The notes under the pieces are model-generated. The model had not been told where the DNA came from. It saw nothing but the letters and a program-made list of their open reading frames with translations, and did not search any database. A stretch of 38,486 bases of DNA. Origin: Bacteroidales bacterium. GTDB lineage: Bacteria; Bacteroidota; Bacteroidia; Bacteroidales; P3. Below, piece by piece: positions 25,525 to 34,200 of this stretch. The translations under genes and the position numbers were made by a program. Location: NCBI GenBank assembly GCA_017962545.1, contig JAGCVD010000010.1, forward strand, positions 1 through 38,486, given 5' to 3'. The first letter of the stretch is position 1, and every line of letters starts with the position of its first letter.

Positions 25525-25749
25525 TCAAGACTTCGAGTTCTCTGTATTAGTGTCGTTATGTCTTGATGACTCGATGTCTTGATGACTCGATGTCTTTTCA
25601 TCTTCCACGCCATTGACGCCGTCCTTGAAGCTCTTGACTCCCTTGCCGATGCCGCGCATAAGCTCGGGAATCTTCTTGCCGCCGAAAAGCAGCAGCACCA
25701 CGAGGACGATGAGGATAATCTCCCAAGTACCCAAGAATAACAGTTTCAT
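25525..25749 (-). CDS. tatA: Sec-independent protein translocase TatA
   Basis: The 74-aa protein has the short N-terminal helix ([20 protein letters not shown]), the [20 protein letters not shown] amphipathic helix with the conserved FG and P-E-L, and a hydrophilic tail. The tail ([20 protein letters not shown]) is partly encoded by a 16-nt tandem. TatA forms the size-fitted pore part of the translocase. Its start overlaps the stop of the preceding small membrane protein gene (ATGA). Confidence 0.95.
   Translation of the reverse strand: MKLLFLGTWEIILIVLVVLLLFGGKKIPELMRGIGKGVKSFKDGVNGVEDEKTSSHQDIESSRHNDTNTENSKS
25565..25596 (-). repeat. 2 x 16-nt tandem in the tatA 3' end
   Basis: GATGACTCGATGTCTT occurs twice in direct succession (each made of two related 8-mers), and more fragments of the same words extend toward tatC (25505-25564). 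It encodes the variable tail of TatA in two reading frames. Confidence 0.9.
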
Positions 25750-26057
25750 TTTTTTGATTTTAAAATATTTCCTTTTTTGTCTTTTTTCAATTCCTTGCCG
25801 TTTTTATAGACATGGGCACCTTTGAGGCTTTCCCTTTTTACTTCCCATGCATCTATTAAACCTCTTCCAAATCTACCTCCAAATAGCACTATTACGATGA
25901 GCGAAATTATACATACGAGGATTTCCAAAAACGTCTTACCAACGAGTCTTTCCAGCGGTTGTCGGTAAAATAGCACAACTATTAAGACGAGCGTAAGTAT
26001 AAATCCGATGATGTATCCGCGGATTATGCGGTTTTTCAAAGTTTTCAAAGGTTTCAT
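25746..26057 (-). CDS. Small membrane protein of unknown function, AT-rich
   Basis: The 103-aa product has two predicted membrane helices (residues ~14-30, [17 protein letters not shown], and ~42-60, [19 protein letters not shown]), followed by a basic C-terminal part ([19 protein letters not shown]). No family is recognised. It starts inside an ATGA overlap with the aldo/keto reductase gene and ends in an ATGA overlap with tatA, so it is firmly in the operon. Its base composition is clearly more AT-rich than its neighbours, which suggests a different origin or relaxed selection. A role as a Tat accessory protein is possible but only inferred from position. Confidence 0.75.
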   Translation of the reverse strand: MKPLKTLKNRIIRGYIIGFILTLVLIVVLFYRQPLERLVGKTFLEILVCIISLIVIVLFGGRFGRGLIDAWEVKRESLKGAHVYKNGKELKKDKKGNILKSKK

Positions 26058-27445
26058 ACCAACGAGTCTTTCAGCGTGTTGGTGTAGTCCTCAATCATGC
26101 GCATCTTGTCGGGGATGGCGATGTGCTGTGGGCAATGCTTGAGGCACTCGCCGCACCCTGTGCAGTGGTCTGCCTGCCGGAGCCGCTCAATGCTCTTGTC
26201 GTAGGTCGTCAGGAAGGCGCGCCGTGCGCGACGGAACTCCTTCTGCTCCACGGTGCCTTCGGTGGCTATGTTGCCCTCGCCGAGGCTCTTGTTGTAGAAC
26301 GAGAAGATGCCCGGAATGTCGAGGCCGAAGGGGCACGGCATGCAGTATTGGCATCCTGTGCAGGGCACCGCGGGGAAGTGGGCGAATTCGTCGGCCACGC
26401 GCTCCAGCAGCGCCATCTCGTCGTCGGCCAGCGGCACCAAGGGACAGTGGCTGCGCACGTTGTCCTCCACATGCTCCATGGCGCTCATGCCGCTGAGCGA
26501 GGTCATGATGCCGGGGAACATGCCCAGGTAGCGGAAGGCCCACGACGCCAGGCTGCGCTCCGGCTCACGTGCCTTGAGCTGCTTGGCTATCGGCTCGTTG
26601 AGTGTGGCAAGACGGCCACCCAACACAGGCTCCATGATGACGATGGGGATGCCTCGCCGCTCCAGTTCGCCGTACAGATAGTCGGCGTTGACGTTCTCCG
26701 GCTCTATCTCGTGGGCGTAGTGCCAATCGACATAGTTCATCTGTATCTGTGCGAAGTCCCAGTGGTATTTGTCGGTCCAGCCCACCACCTTGTCGAACTC
26801 CGACTGTTGTCCGTGGAACGACCAGCCCAGGTTGCGGATGCGCCCTTTCTCGCGCTCCTCCATGAGGAAGTCCAGCATGCCGTTGTCGACGAAGCGCTTC
26901 TCGAAGTCGCTCGTGCCGTCGGGATCCACGCCGCCGAAGGAGTGCAGCAGGTAGTAGTCGATATACTCCACGCCGAGCTCCTGGAAGCTCTGCTCGTACA
27001 TCTTCAGGCTCGCCTCGCGCGTCCAGGTGCGGAAGTTGCTCAGCTTGGTGGCCACAAGCCATTTATCGCGCGGATGGCGGTTCAAGGCGATGCCGGTGGC
27101 TTTCTCCGACATGCCGCGCAGGTAGACGGGCGCTGTGTCGAAGTAGTTGACGCCGTGCTCGATGGCGTAGTCGACCATCTGGTTGATGAGCTCCTGGTCG
27201 AGCTTGGCGTCAGGATTGTCTCGCAGGCTGCCGCCGCCCTCGATGGGCAGGCGCATCATGCCGAAGCCCAGCAGGCTCACCTGCTGGCCGTGCTTGTCCT
27301 CGCGGTAGGTCATCTGCCCCAGGGGCACCTCGCCGACGGTGTAGCCCTCGGCTTTCTGGGCGTTGGGATGCTTGCAGCCCACGGCCAGCGCCGCACCGGC
27401 GGCCACGCCCCCTGCCAGTCCTTTCAAAAACGTTCTCCTGTCCAT
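26054..27445 (-). CDS. Tat-exported aldo/keto reductase with C-terminal ferredoxin motifs, probable lipoprotein
   Basis: The 463-aa protein starts with a twin-arginine signal (MDRRTFLKGLAGGVAAGAAL) that ends in a possible lipobox (AVGC, Cys24). The aldo/keto reductase barrel carries the tetrad: Asp and Tyr in NYFDTAPVYLRG, Lys in LVATKLSN, His in YYLLHSFGG. The C-terminus has two iron-sulfur motifs: CTGCQYCMPCP and CTGCGECLKHCP. Cofactor loading before export explains the use of Tat, and the tatA and tatC genes follow in the same operon. The substrate is unknown, and electron supply from the polyferredoxin encoded upstream is inference. Confidence 0.9.
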   Translation of the reverse strand: MDRRTFLKGLAGGVAAGAALAVGCKHPNAQKAEGYTVGEVPLGQMTYREDKHGQQVSLLGFGMMRLPIEGGGSLRDNPDAKLDQELINQMVDYAIEHGVNYFDTAPVYLRGMSEKATGIALNRHPRDKWLVATKLSNFRTWTREASLKMYEQSFQELGVEYIDYYLLHSFGGVDPDGTSDFEKRFVDNGMLDFLMEEREKGRIRNLGWSFHGQQSEFDKVVGWTDKYHWDFAQIQMNYVDWHYAHEIEPENVNADYLYGELERRGIPIVIMEPVLGGRLATLNEPIAKQLKAREPERSLASWAFRYLGMFPGIMTSLSGMSAMEHVEDNVRSHCPLVPLADDEMALLERVADEFAHFPAVPCTGCQYCMPCPFGLDIPGIFSFYNKSLGEGNIATEGTVEQKEFRRARRAFLTTYDKSIERLRQADHCTGCGECLKHCPQHIAIPDKMRMIEDYTNTLKDSLV

Positions 27446-27460
27446 AATATTCCTTTCTTG

Positions 27461-27577
27461 GTAGTTAAGGAGTTAAGTAGTTATCGCTTCGCTCGCCCTT
27501 CGGGCAGTAGTTAAGACAATAGCATGTCGTCTACCAGCAGTATTGCCTTAACTACTTAACTACTGTCCACTTAACTA
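27461..27577. repeat. Repeat-rich spacer between the YitT-like and aldo/keto reductase genes
   Basis: The 132-nt gap is mostly GTTAAG-type words in both orientations. 27507-27521 (GTAGTTAAGACAATA) pairs with 27541-27555 (TATTGCCTTAACTAC) with one mismatch over 15 bp. Just upstream, GCCCTTCGGGC (27495-27505) forms a small GC-rich hairpin. The inverted repeat could attenuate transcription between the two halves of the operon. No TAnnTTTG box was seen for the downstream gene. Confidence 0.7.
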
Positions 27578-28543
27578 CTATCTTTTGTTCATCTGTTCCT
27601 CTAATTCCTTGCGTTTCTTGGTGCTGAACCACAGGCCGTACACCTCGCTGACATTGTTGGCTGTCGTGAAGGCGTTGATTTTCTCGGCTTTCATCCAGGC
27701 CATCAGGCTGCTGAAGTCGTCCTTGTTGAGCAGCACCTCGAGCTCGATGCTCTTCTCGCCGGTGTAGCCGCCGATGACCTCGTACAGCGTGCAGCCGCGG
27801 TGCAGCTTGTCGGTGATATACTGCCGTATGCGCTCGTAGTCCTTCGACACGATGCACACCCTCTTGCGGCGGTTCAGCGAGGCGGTGAAGTAATCCACCA
27901 CCAGGCCGTTGATCCAAGTGCCGATGAGGCCGATGATGACCATGCGGAATGGGTTGATGGCGAAGGCCGTGCAGCAGATGACGGCGCCGGCGATGCTCAC
28001 CGAGGTGCCGATGTCGAAGTGCAGGTATTTGTTCACTATCTTGGCCAGGATGTCCAATCCGCCCGTCGAGGCGTTGATGCTGAACATCAGCGCCTGGCTG
28101 GCACTCAGCAGCAGCACGAAGCAGCAGAGGTCGAGCCACGGGTCGCCCATTACCGACATCGCTCCGGTCACGGGGTTGTCGTTGGCGATGTTCTGCCAAG
28201 GGTAAATCTTGCCCCAGAGGTCGATCATCGGACCCAGGATGAGGGCTGTGTAGACCGTCTTGAAGCCGAACTCGCGGTCAATGAGGAGGAAGGCGAGGAT
28301 GAGCAGGATGATGTTGATGATGGTGACAAGGGTACCGACGGTGATGTTGATGCCCATGGAGCCGAAGATGTTGCTCAGCACAATGGAGAGACCCGAGATG
28401 GTGCCGATAATCAGCTTGCTGGGCACCAGGAAATAGTAGACGGCTGAGGCGCATACCATCATGCCCAGGGTCATAATAACCAGCTCCTTCCAGAATTTGA
28501 AGGTGCCGACATACTTGATTGCTTCTGTTATTTTGTTGCTCAT
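27578..28543 (-). CDS. YitT/DUF161-family membrane protein with DUF2179 domain
   Basis: The 321-aa protein has about five membrane helices in the first 230 residues (for example FWKELVIMTLGMMVCASAVY), with the family's SINASTGGLDILAKIVNKYL segment. A soluble C-terminal domain (~235-315) of DUF2179 type follows, with RGCTLYEVIGGYTGEKSIEL. The biochemical role of this family is not established. Its ATG overlaps the polyferredoxin stop (ATGA), so it is cotranscribed with it. Confidence 0.85.
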   Translation of the reverse strand: MSNKITEAIKYVGTFKFWKELVIMTLGMMVCASAVYYFLVPSKLIIGTISGLSIVLSNIFGSMGINITVGTLVTIINIILLILAFLLIDREFGFKTVYTALILGPMIDLWGKIYPWQNIANDNPVTGAMSVMGDPWLDLCCFVLLLSASQALMFSINASTGGLDILAKIVNKYLHFDIGTSVSIAGAVICCTAFAINPFRMVIIGLIGTWINGLVVDYFTASLNRRKRVCIVSKDYERIRQYITDKLHRGCTLYEVIGGYTGEKSIELEVLLNKDDFSSLMAWMKAEKINAFTTANNVSEVYGLWFSTKKRKELEEQMNKR

Positions 28544-29901
28544 ATTTCTGTGTGTATTTGTTTTCCTTCAACATAGATGGCTGTCACGGGACGTGCCGGA
28601 CAGTAGTATTCGCAGGCGCCGCAACCCAGGCAGCGGGCCTCGTTCACGGCGGGCTTGCCGTCGACCATCGTGATGGCCTCCGACGGGCAATGGCGTGCGC
28701 AGCTTCCGCAGCCTATGCAGTTGTCTTTCAGCACCACAGCCACGCCTGTCGACACTGCCGTCTTCTCCTCCTTGGTGATGGGCAGTATGGCGCCCGTGGG
28801 GCACACCTCGCTGCAGCGCGTGCAAGCCGTGCGGCAGTAGCCGTCGCTGAAGTTCATCTCGGGTTGCATCAGGCTCTCCAGCTGGGTCGAGGGGCGCAAC
28901 ACCTTCTCGGGGCACTGGCTCACGCAGAGCTGGCAGGCCGTGCAATGTGACGAGAAGTGCTTGAGGCTCTGGGAGCCGGCTGGCTCGACGGGCGTCTTGC
29001 GCTCAGGTACCTGCTTGTGTGTCAGCGCCGCCAGGCCGCCGTCGAGCTTCTGCTCCTGGGCCTGAGCCGCCATCGTGACGCCCACGGCCACCGTGCCCGC
29101 CACGAACTTGCGGCGCGAAGAGTCCTTAAGGTCTTTAGGGTCCTTAAGGTCCTTAGGGTCTTTAAGTTTAAGGCCGAACTTTATCGCTCCTGTCTTGCAC
29201 TCGCCCAGGCAGTTGAAGCAATCCACGCAGCGCGAGTGGTCGACGGTGTGGTTGTCGACATCGATGCACATCGCCTTGCAGCCGTGCTCGCACTTGCGGC
29301 AGCCGCCGCATTTGCTCTCGTCGATGCGGATGCCCAGCAGGCGGTGGCGGCTCACCAGGCTCAGCAGCGAGCCCACGGGGCACAAGGTGTTGCACCATAG
29401 GCGTCCCCACACGAAGCTCATCACGCCCACGCAGCACAGCGTGGCGATGGCCACCCAGTGTACCAGCCCCGTGCCGTGAATGTTCGTCACCATGCGGGCG
29501 TAGGCGCTGTAGGGCGCTATCAGGGAGGCGATACCATTGATTCCCAGTACCATCAACAGCACGAAGAGTCCCAGGACTATGTAGCGCAGCCAGTTCTGCG
29601 GCTTGTGGTAGCGGTAGGGGCGCTTCTTGCCGAAGATAATCTTGTGGAACCACACGAGGATGTCCTGGAACACGCCCATGGGGCATGCCACCGAGCAGTA
29701 GAGACGGCCCACGAGGAACGTCATCAGCAGCACGGCCACGATAATCACCACGTTCAGCGCCAGCACGGCGGGCAGCAGCTGAATCTTGGGCATCCAGCCG
29801 AGCCAGTGGCGCAGCATGCCTGTGGCGTCGAACAGCAGCGCCGTGATGCCTGCCAGCATCACCGCCGCCAGGATAATTCTTATTGTCTTGAGTGTTTTCA
29901 T
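28540..29901 (-). CDS. NapH-like membrane polyferredoxin fused to a NapG-like ferredoxin
   Basis: The 453-aa product has two parts. Residues 1-~245 form a NapH-like membrane protein with several helices, the two CxxxCP motifs of that family (CSVACPMG and CNTLCPVG), and a pair of 4Fe-4S sites (CGGCRKCEHGCK and CVDCFNCLGECK). After a Lys-Asp-Leu-rich linker made by 9-nt repeats comes an internal twin-arginine-like segment (SRRKFVAGTVAVGVTMAAQA). A NapG-like part follows, with CTACQLCVSQCP, CTRCSEVCP, CIGCGSCARHCP and CLGCGACEYYCP. NapGH-type proteins pass electrons from the quinol pool to periplasmic acceptors. It follows the regulator gene by 26 nt of heptamer repeat and overlaps the YitT-like gene. 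Confidence 0.88.
   Translation of the reverse strand: MKTLKTIRIILAAVMLAGITALLFDATGMLRHWLGWMPKIQLLPAVLALNVVIIVAVLLMTFLVGRLYCSVACPMGVFQDILVWFHKIIFGKKRPYRYHKPQNWLRYIVLGLFVLLMVLGINGIASLIAPYSAYARMVTNIHGTGLVHWVAIATLCCVGVMSFVWGRLWCNTLCPVGSLLSLVSRHRLLGIRIDESKCGGCRKCEHGCKAMCIDVDNHTVDHSRCVDCFNCLGECKTGAIKFGLKLKDPKDLKDPKDLKDSSRRKFVAGTVAVGVTMAAQAQEQKLDGGLAALTHKQVPERKTPVEPAGSQSLKHFSSHCTACQLCVSQCPEKVLRPSTQLESLMQPEMNFSDGYCRTACTRCSEVCPTGAILPITKEEKTAVSTGVAVVLKDNCIGCGSCARHCPSEAITMVDGKPAVNEARCLGCGACEYYCPARPVTAIYVEGKQIHTEI
29121..29172 (-). repeat. 9-nt tandem array at the NapH/NapG fusion joint
   Basis: Units of the type AAGGACCCT/AAAGACCTT repeat about five times and encode LKDPKDLKDPKDLKD between the NapH-like and NapG-like parts. 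Nine is a multiple of three, so the frame is kept. Confidence 0.9.
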
Positions 29902-29905
29902 AGTC

Positions 29906-29933
29906 TTTAACCTTTAACCTCTAACCTTTAACC
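29906..29933 (-). repeat. 4 x 7-nt tandem array (GGTTAAA) across the regulator stop codon
   Basis: On the plus strand the units are TTTAACC, TTTAACC, TCTAACC, TTTAACC. Read on the minus strand, the first unit supplies the TAA stop of the regulator gene, and the rest fill nearly all of the spacer before the polyferredoxin ATG. Confidence 0.95.
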
Positions 29934-30758
29934 TTTCTTCAGCATGGCGTACACCGCCAGGCCGGCCACGCTCTTGATGCCGGTCTTGCGGGTGATGCTC
30001 TTGCGGTGTGTGTTCACCGTGTTCACCGATATCTTCAGCCTCTGGGCCACCTCCTTGCTCGAGAGGCCTTGCGCCACCAGCTCGAGCACCTCCTGCTCGC
30101 GCTCGCTGAGGGTATAGTCCTCGGGCGGCGCCAGCAGCAGCTCCTCGATTTCGGCGTGACGCTCCAGGTCGCGGCTGAGCTGCAGGATGTCGAACACCAG
30201 CTCCATCATCTCCTCGTTCAGCCGGTCGCCCGGCAGGTACTTGTAGATAATCTGCGTCAGGTCGTTGAGCTTGTCCTTGATGTTGTCGTGGCTCTTCGAG
30301 CCGCTGTCCCACAGGCCCTCCTCGAAGTGCTTCTCCTCGCGGCGCACATGCTCGCGCACCTCGCGGCAGTAGTCGGCGAAGTATTTCGTCAGTATCGTCG
30401 CCGTCTTCTCCGGCACCGCCGTGCCTGCGCCCGCGACGATGTGCTCCAGGTGGTGCTTCAGATGCGGCAGTCGCTCCTCGAGGTAATAGCGGTGGCTCGC
30501 CTGAAGGTGTTCCGCCACCAGGCGCCGGTCGATGGAGGCCATCTCCTCGGTGTCGGGACGGTAGTCCTCGAAGGTGTAGATGTTGCACACCATCAGGAAG
30601 AAATTCTCGTCCACCGCGTGCTCGCGACAGACCTCCCTGACGCTCTTCTCGCCGAAGCCCAGCGGTATGCCGAAGCGCGGCAGCATAAGGATGAGGTCGT
30701 AGTTGGCGGCAATCATGTCGGCCATCTTCATACGGCCGGTAAACAGGGTTCGTTTCAT
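29928..30758 (-). CDS. RIC/hemerythrin-like di-iron domain fused to a LuxR-type DNA-binding domain
   Basis: The 276-aa protein has three parts. Residues ~12-58 (MADMIAANYDLILMLPRFGI, then GEKSVREVC) resemble the N-terminal DUF542 of ScdA/YtfE, but the family's Cys-Cys pair is replaced by LGFG. Residues ~85-160 form a helical hemerythrin-like region with His89, His99, His102, His103, His106, His137, Glu141, Glu142 and His144 as candidate iron ligands. Residues ~215-275 are a LuxR helix-turn-helix (LSEREQEVLELVAQGLSSKE, VNTVNTHRKS). It lacks a receiver domain. Sensing of oxygen, NO or cluster damage is inferred from the family. The ATG at 30758 is only about five bases from the -7 box; M10 and M12 are alternative starts. 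Confidence 0.85.
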   Translation of the reverse strand: MKRTLFTGRMKMADMIAANYDLILMLPRFGIPLGFGEKSVREVCREHAVDENFFLMVCNIYTFEDYRPDTEEMASIDRRLVAEHLQASHRYYLEERLPHLKHHLEHIVAGAGTAVPEKTATILTKYFADYCREVREHVRREEKHFEEGLWDSGSKSHDNIKDKLNDLTQIIYKYLPGDRLNEEMMELVFDILQLSRDLERHAEIEELLLAPPEDYTLSEREQEVLELVAQGLSSKEVAQRLKISVNTVNTHRKSITRKTGIKSVAGLAVYAMLKKG

Positions 30759-30762
30759 GCGG

Positions 30763-30770
30763 CAAAAGTA
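30763..30770 (-). promoter_or_regulatory. -7 box for the regulator-polyferredoxin-Tat operon
   Basis: On the minus strand TACTTTTG (30770-30763) matches TAnnTTTG. Transcription would begin within a base or two of the regulator ATG, giving a leaderless or near-leaderless mRNA. No -33 TTTG lies at the usual distance. Confidence 0.55.
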
Positions 30771-31103
30771 CGAAAAAAAAACGAGGTGTATATAAAAAGT
30801 TCTCAACAGTCATGTGGGCTAAAAATTGCTCTCTTATCTGTTTGGAAATCAGTGGCAAATAAATTCTCCTACCGACCCTCCACCGACCCTCTATCCACCC
30901 GCACCCCGCAAGCGGTTCGTGCAGAGTGAGTTGCGCGGATTTCCGAAAGAGTGTTTTTGCAGTTAGGGTGGGTTGGGGGTAAGTCGTCGGTGGGAACGGA
31001 GGTGTGCGAAAACTCCATTGGTTAAGAAACGTTAAAGTTGGGTTGTTATGGGGTTGTAGGTCAGTGGGTTGAAAAGTTATCAACAATGTTGTGAGGAAAA
31101 AAG

Positions 31104-31135
31104 TTTGTCAATCTCGGAAATGTTTCATACCTTTG
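31104..31135 (+). promoter_or_regulatory. Promoter of the giant surface-protein gene
   Basis: TTTG at 31104-31107 and TACCTTTG at 31128-31135 are separated by 20 nt, a near-ideal Bacteroidetes -33/-7 pair. The expected transcript start is near 31142, giving a leader of about 148 nt with GTGTAGTG words and then A-rich sequence. Confidence 0.78.
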
Positions 31136-31289
31136 CGCTATTGTTGCCAATGGTGTAGTGTGCTGTAAGGTGTTGTGAAATAGGGTGTAGTGTAGTGTGT
31201 CGCGAAGGCAATAAAAGAAAAAACGAACAGGAAACAATAGAAAAAGAAAATAAGTTAATTCACCTTTTTATTAATCAAATTCCATTATT

Positions 31290-34200
31290 ATGAAACGACT
31301 TTACAAGTTTCTGATGCCAATGCTGCTTCTGGTGGCAATGGCATTGCCGTGGGAGTCAAGAGCACAGGTGACTGTGACGATTGGTACTGGTACGTCGACC
31401 TCGTACTACATACCATTCAATTCCCTCTATGGCTACTCCTTCACGGAGATGGTGTATCCTGCCACTGAAATTAATATGGCGGGAAGCATCACCACGGTGA
31501 GGTTCTACCTGGCCCAGAGTTATACTTCGGACCAGACCAACAGCATCACGCTGTACATGAAGAATGTGACCAGGTCGAATTTCTCATCCACCACGGATAT
31601 CGAGCCAGTTACGACCGCGGACGTGGTGTTCGATGGCAACTGGACCATTCCGGCTAACTACACAGGATGGGTAGACATTGACTTGGATGTCCCCTTCTCG
31701 TATGACGGCAGCAGCAACTTGATGGTTGCCATGCATGAAAAAACAAGTGGTTATTCAACCCGTTATTTCGCCTACACCAGTGTAACCAATTCGGGTCTGA
31801 GTTACTATAGCGACAGTTATAACCCTGATCCGTACAACCTGAGTTCTTATAGCGGCAGCAAATATTTGCGCAGTTATCTCGCCAATATGCAGCTTGATAT
31901 TGTAGAAGACAACGCTAGCTGCTATGCTATTAGAAACCTCTCTGTAGTGTCCAGTAATCCCGACGAGGTGGTCCTCTCCTGGCTCGACACTAACAACGCC
32001 AGCGGAATCTCCTATGTCATCGTTGACATGGCCGACACCACCGTCTTGGGCACTTCCAACGACACCGTTTATTCTCTCTCCGGATTTGTTAACGACACCG
32101 TCTATCGCATCGGCGTCTATGCCGACTGCGGCGGCGGCGATATATCGAGAATTGTCGCCCTCAATGTTCCCACACCTCCGGCTTGCCCCGTTCCCACACA
32201 GTTGCATATCGACACGATTACTACGACTGAGATTACCCTCAGTTGGACTCCCGGCTATCTGGAGTCGTCGTGGCTGCTCTCCATCGGCGACAGTGATGTT
32301 GTAGTCACCGCAAGTCCCTACACCATCACCGATCTGACCCTCAACACGCTCTACACGCTGCGCCTGCGCGCCCTCTGCGATGCCGGCGACACCAGCATCT
32401 ATGCTCAGGTCACAGCCCGTACCTTGGCGGGTGCGCCCATCAGCGAGTTCCCCTACACTTGCGGCTTCGAAATCGACGCTGACGGCAACAATGAAGCTTC
32501 CGACTGGGTGCTCGAGAACGGCACGCAGACCAACAAGTGGTATGTGGGTGCCCCCGGCGCCCATAACGGCACCAATGGTCTCTATATCAGCGACAACAAT
32601 GGTACCTCCAATAGCTATACTACTAGCTCTATAAGCCATGTTTATGCTTACGCCACTTTCAGCTTCTCCGAGGTTGGCGAATATGCCATCTCTTACGACT
32701 GGAGAAACCAGGGCGAAAGCAATTACTACGACTGGCTGCGCGTCTTCCTGGCTCCTGCCAGTCAAGACTTCGTCGGCGGCAATATCAACTTCATGGGTGG
32801 CAGCACCTATGCCGCTTGCACGACTGCAGTAGCCCCCGGCTGGATTGAACTGAGTGGCAAGACCACCTCGCCCTACACGCTGGCACAATCCAGCACCTGG
32901 CAAAATGTTACCACCACCTTCTCCGTCACCGCCCCGGGCCTTTACAAGTTGGTCTTCTTGTGGTCGAACGATGGTAGCGGCGGTACCCAACCTCCTGCAT
33001 CTGTCGACAATATCAGCATCAACCGCAACACTTGTCCGGCACCTGTGGCCCTGACAATCGACACCCTTATGCCCACCGCCATTGGCGTCCACTGGACCTC
33101 CCTTGGCGATGAGACCGAGTGGGCTCTCACCGTCGGCGACAGCGTGATTGATGGTATCCAAGATACTTTCTACACCGTCACCGGCTTGGAGCAGTACACG
33201 CTCTACACCTTGAAGGTGCGTGCCGTGTGCGGTGATGAGGACACGAGTCTCTACTCGTCGGCTATCACCGGCCGCACCACCGTTTCCTGCCCCTGGCCGA
33301 CCAACTTTGTTGTCAATGTGCAGGGCGACACCGCCAACTTCAGTTGGGATGCCGGTACCTCCAGTGAGTGGGAACTGGTCTATGATGCTCCTGGCTTCAA
33401 CCCCTCCAATTCACTCAACATTATCCCCCTCAACAATAACAGTTATCAGGATTTCCTGACCGACACCGGTTTCTATTCAGCCTATGTGCGTGCCGTCTGT
33501 GGTCCTGATGACATCAGTGCCTGGGTTGGCCCCGTCAATTTCAGCTTCGGTGTCAATATTATGAATATGGCCACATCGGGTACCGACACGTTGCGCTCCT
33601 GCGCCGCCATTGTTTATGATAACGGTGGTCCTACTGGCGATTATGCTGACGATTGCATGTCCACACTCGTTATCCTTCCTACCTCGCCTGACCGCGAGGT
33701 GTTCATCAGCGGTTCGTCGTACACCGAGGGTTCTTATGACTATCTGACCATCTATGAAGGTGTGGGTACCAGTGGTACAGTGCTTTGGACTGACGATGGC
33801 ATCTCCACCCTTACCAACTTCGGTCCTTTCACTAGCAGCGCCATCACGGTGGTGTTCGAATCCGATGGCTCTGTCCAATATAGCGGTTTCGAAATCAACG
33901 TGGGCTGCACGGCTCCTTCTTCCTGCCCGCGTCCGATTAACATTGCTGTCAATCCTGTCGTTACAGACAGTGTGACGGTGAGTTGGGGTGAGGCTGGTAC
34001 GTCTAGCAGCTGGGAGTTGGTTGTCGGTCCCCTGGGCTTCAATCCTGATACTGTGACAAGCCCCATTGTGCTTGCCGACAGCAGCTATGTCTTCACCAAC
34101 CTTAACGGCGGCGTGAGCTACGATGTTTATGTCCGTGCCGACTGCGGTGGCGAATACAGCAACTGGAGCGGCCCGATAAACTTTATCCCTGGCCAGTTTG

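Larger units (their letters stand above)
30759..31289. other. 531-nt intergenic region between the regulator and the giant surface protein
   Basis: It contains divergent promoters, two ACCGACCCTC(C/T) units at 30871-30892 related to the array at 6974-7013, a G/T-rich stretch with GGGTTG words (30965-31075), and GTGTAGTG-type words (31154-31200). An A-rich leader follows before the ATG at 31290. I see no gene; the ORF crossing it on the minus strand overlaps the regulator in another frame. Confidence 0.7.

Noticed and set aside
27461-27577. Possible CRISPR-like repeat cluster
   Set aside because: Units are short, imperfect and in both orientations with no regular spacers; no cas genes are nearby.
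29914-31086. A 390-codon minus-strand frame overlapping the regulator
   Set aside because: It runs through the regulator in a different frame and through its promoter; the regulator frame has clear hemerythrin-like and LuxR domains.
31800-31925. Suspected frameshift in the giant protein near residue 190
   Set aside because: On careful rereading the frame from 31290 stays open through this stretch and joins the first FN3 domain without a break.
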